Part shown: in pieces, positions 63,947 to 64,000 of the stretch | How positions within the stretch are numbered: the first letter of the stretch is position 1 | Layout of the letters: the number at the start of each line of letters is the position of its first letter | DNA from: Fasciolopsis buskii | Lineage: Eukaryota > Platyhelminthes > Trematoda > Plagiorchiida > Fasciolidae | Assembly: GCA_008360955.1 (NCBI GenBank) | Contig: LUCM01006287.1 | Span: 1 to 64,000 of the forward strand | DNA length: 64,000 bases | Direction of reading: 5' to 3' | Made by a program: the position numbers and the translations under genes | The notes under the pieces: generated by a model | What the model was told of the DNA's origin: nothing | The model's database searches: none | What the model saw: the letters and a program-made list of their open reading frames with translations, nothing else

Positions 63947-64000
63947 AGTCGACGGACTAGTCTGGGATTTACCAATCGGAGGATGGCAAATCACACCATG

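Noticed and set aside
1..64000. CRISPR arrays, bacterial operons, rRNA genes
   Set aside because: No regularly spaced repeats, no clustered prokaryotic genes and no rRNA-like sequence are seen; introns and retroelements mark the DNA as eukaryotic.

Overview
This window looks like nuclear DNA of a flatworm, most likely a trematode. Most of the 64 kb is AT-rich non-coding DNA holding decayed retroelements of kinds known from trematodes: three RTE-like non-LTR elements, one Penelope-like element with a GIY-YIG endonuclease, and a dispersed tRNA-derived SINE whose middle resembles the hammerhead ribozyme core of the schistosome SM-alpha repeat. There are no operons, bacterial signals, rRNA genes or convincing functional tRNA genes. 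Host genes are split by long GT-AG introns. The exact species cannot be read from the sequence.

Layout. 1-1.1 kb: a microsatellite and the 3' half of an RTE-like element. 1.8-11.9 kb: a plus-strand gene reconstructed as at least six exons (1787-11303), with a poly(A) signal at 11860. Its product is Ser/Thr/Pro-rich with basic patches and a PPSY motif, and I do not recognise the family. Its second intron holds a tRNA-like repeat, a TA-rich microsatellite and a palindromic insertion flanked by a 12-bp target-site duplication. 12.5-12.8 kb: a probable terminal exon of a convergent minus-strand gene. 19.5-21.9 kb: a SINE, a decayed minus-strand coding region and the second RTE-like copy. 27.5-27.8 kb and 51.0-51.3 kb: two paralogous minus-strand genes for small single-span membrane proteins. 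30.6-31.8 kb: the Penelope-like element. 32.2-36.4 kb: a possible exon and three SINE copies. 45.7-47.8 kb: the longest RTE-like copy, on the minus strand. 49.7 kb: a candidate first exon on the minus strand. 63.3-63.4 kb: a candidate terminal exon on the plus strand. A (GT)n tract lies at the right end.

The most interesting content is the pair of paralogous membrane proteins. They share a strongly conserved block running from MVTLEEGL to LGYRRK, a CCAAT/ATTGG promoter pair with the same 25-base spacing, and a splice donor 18-24 bases after the stop codon. Their design (signal peptide, short ectodomain with an aromatic-x-R-Y-acidic motif, one membrane span, an SR dipeptide and a short basic tail) recalls FXYD regulators of the Na,K-ATPase; that link is my inference. 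The second point of interest is the SINE family with a hammerhead-like core and the palindromic form built from two such cores. All coordinates come from reading the sequence; exon borders rest on splice signals and phase, not on transcripts.
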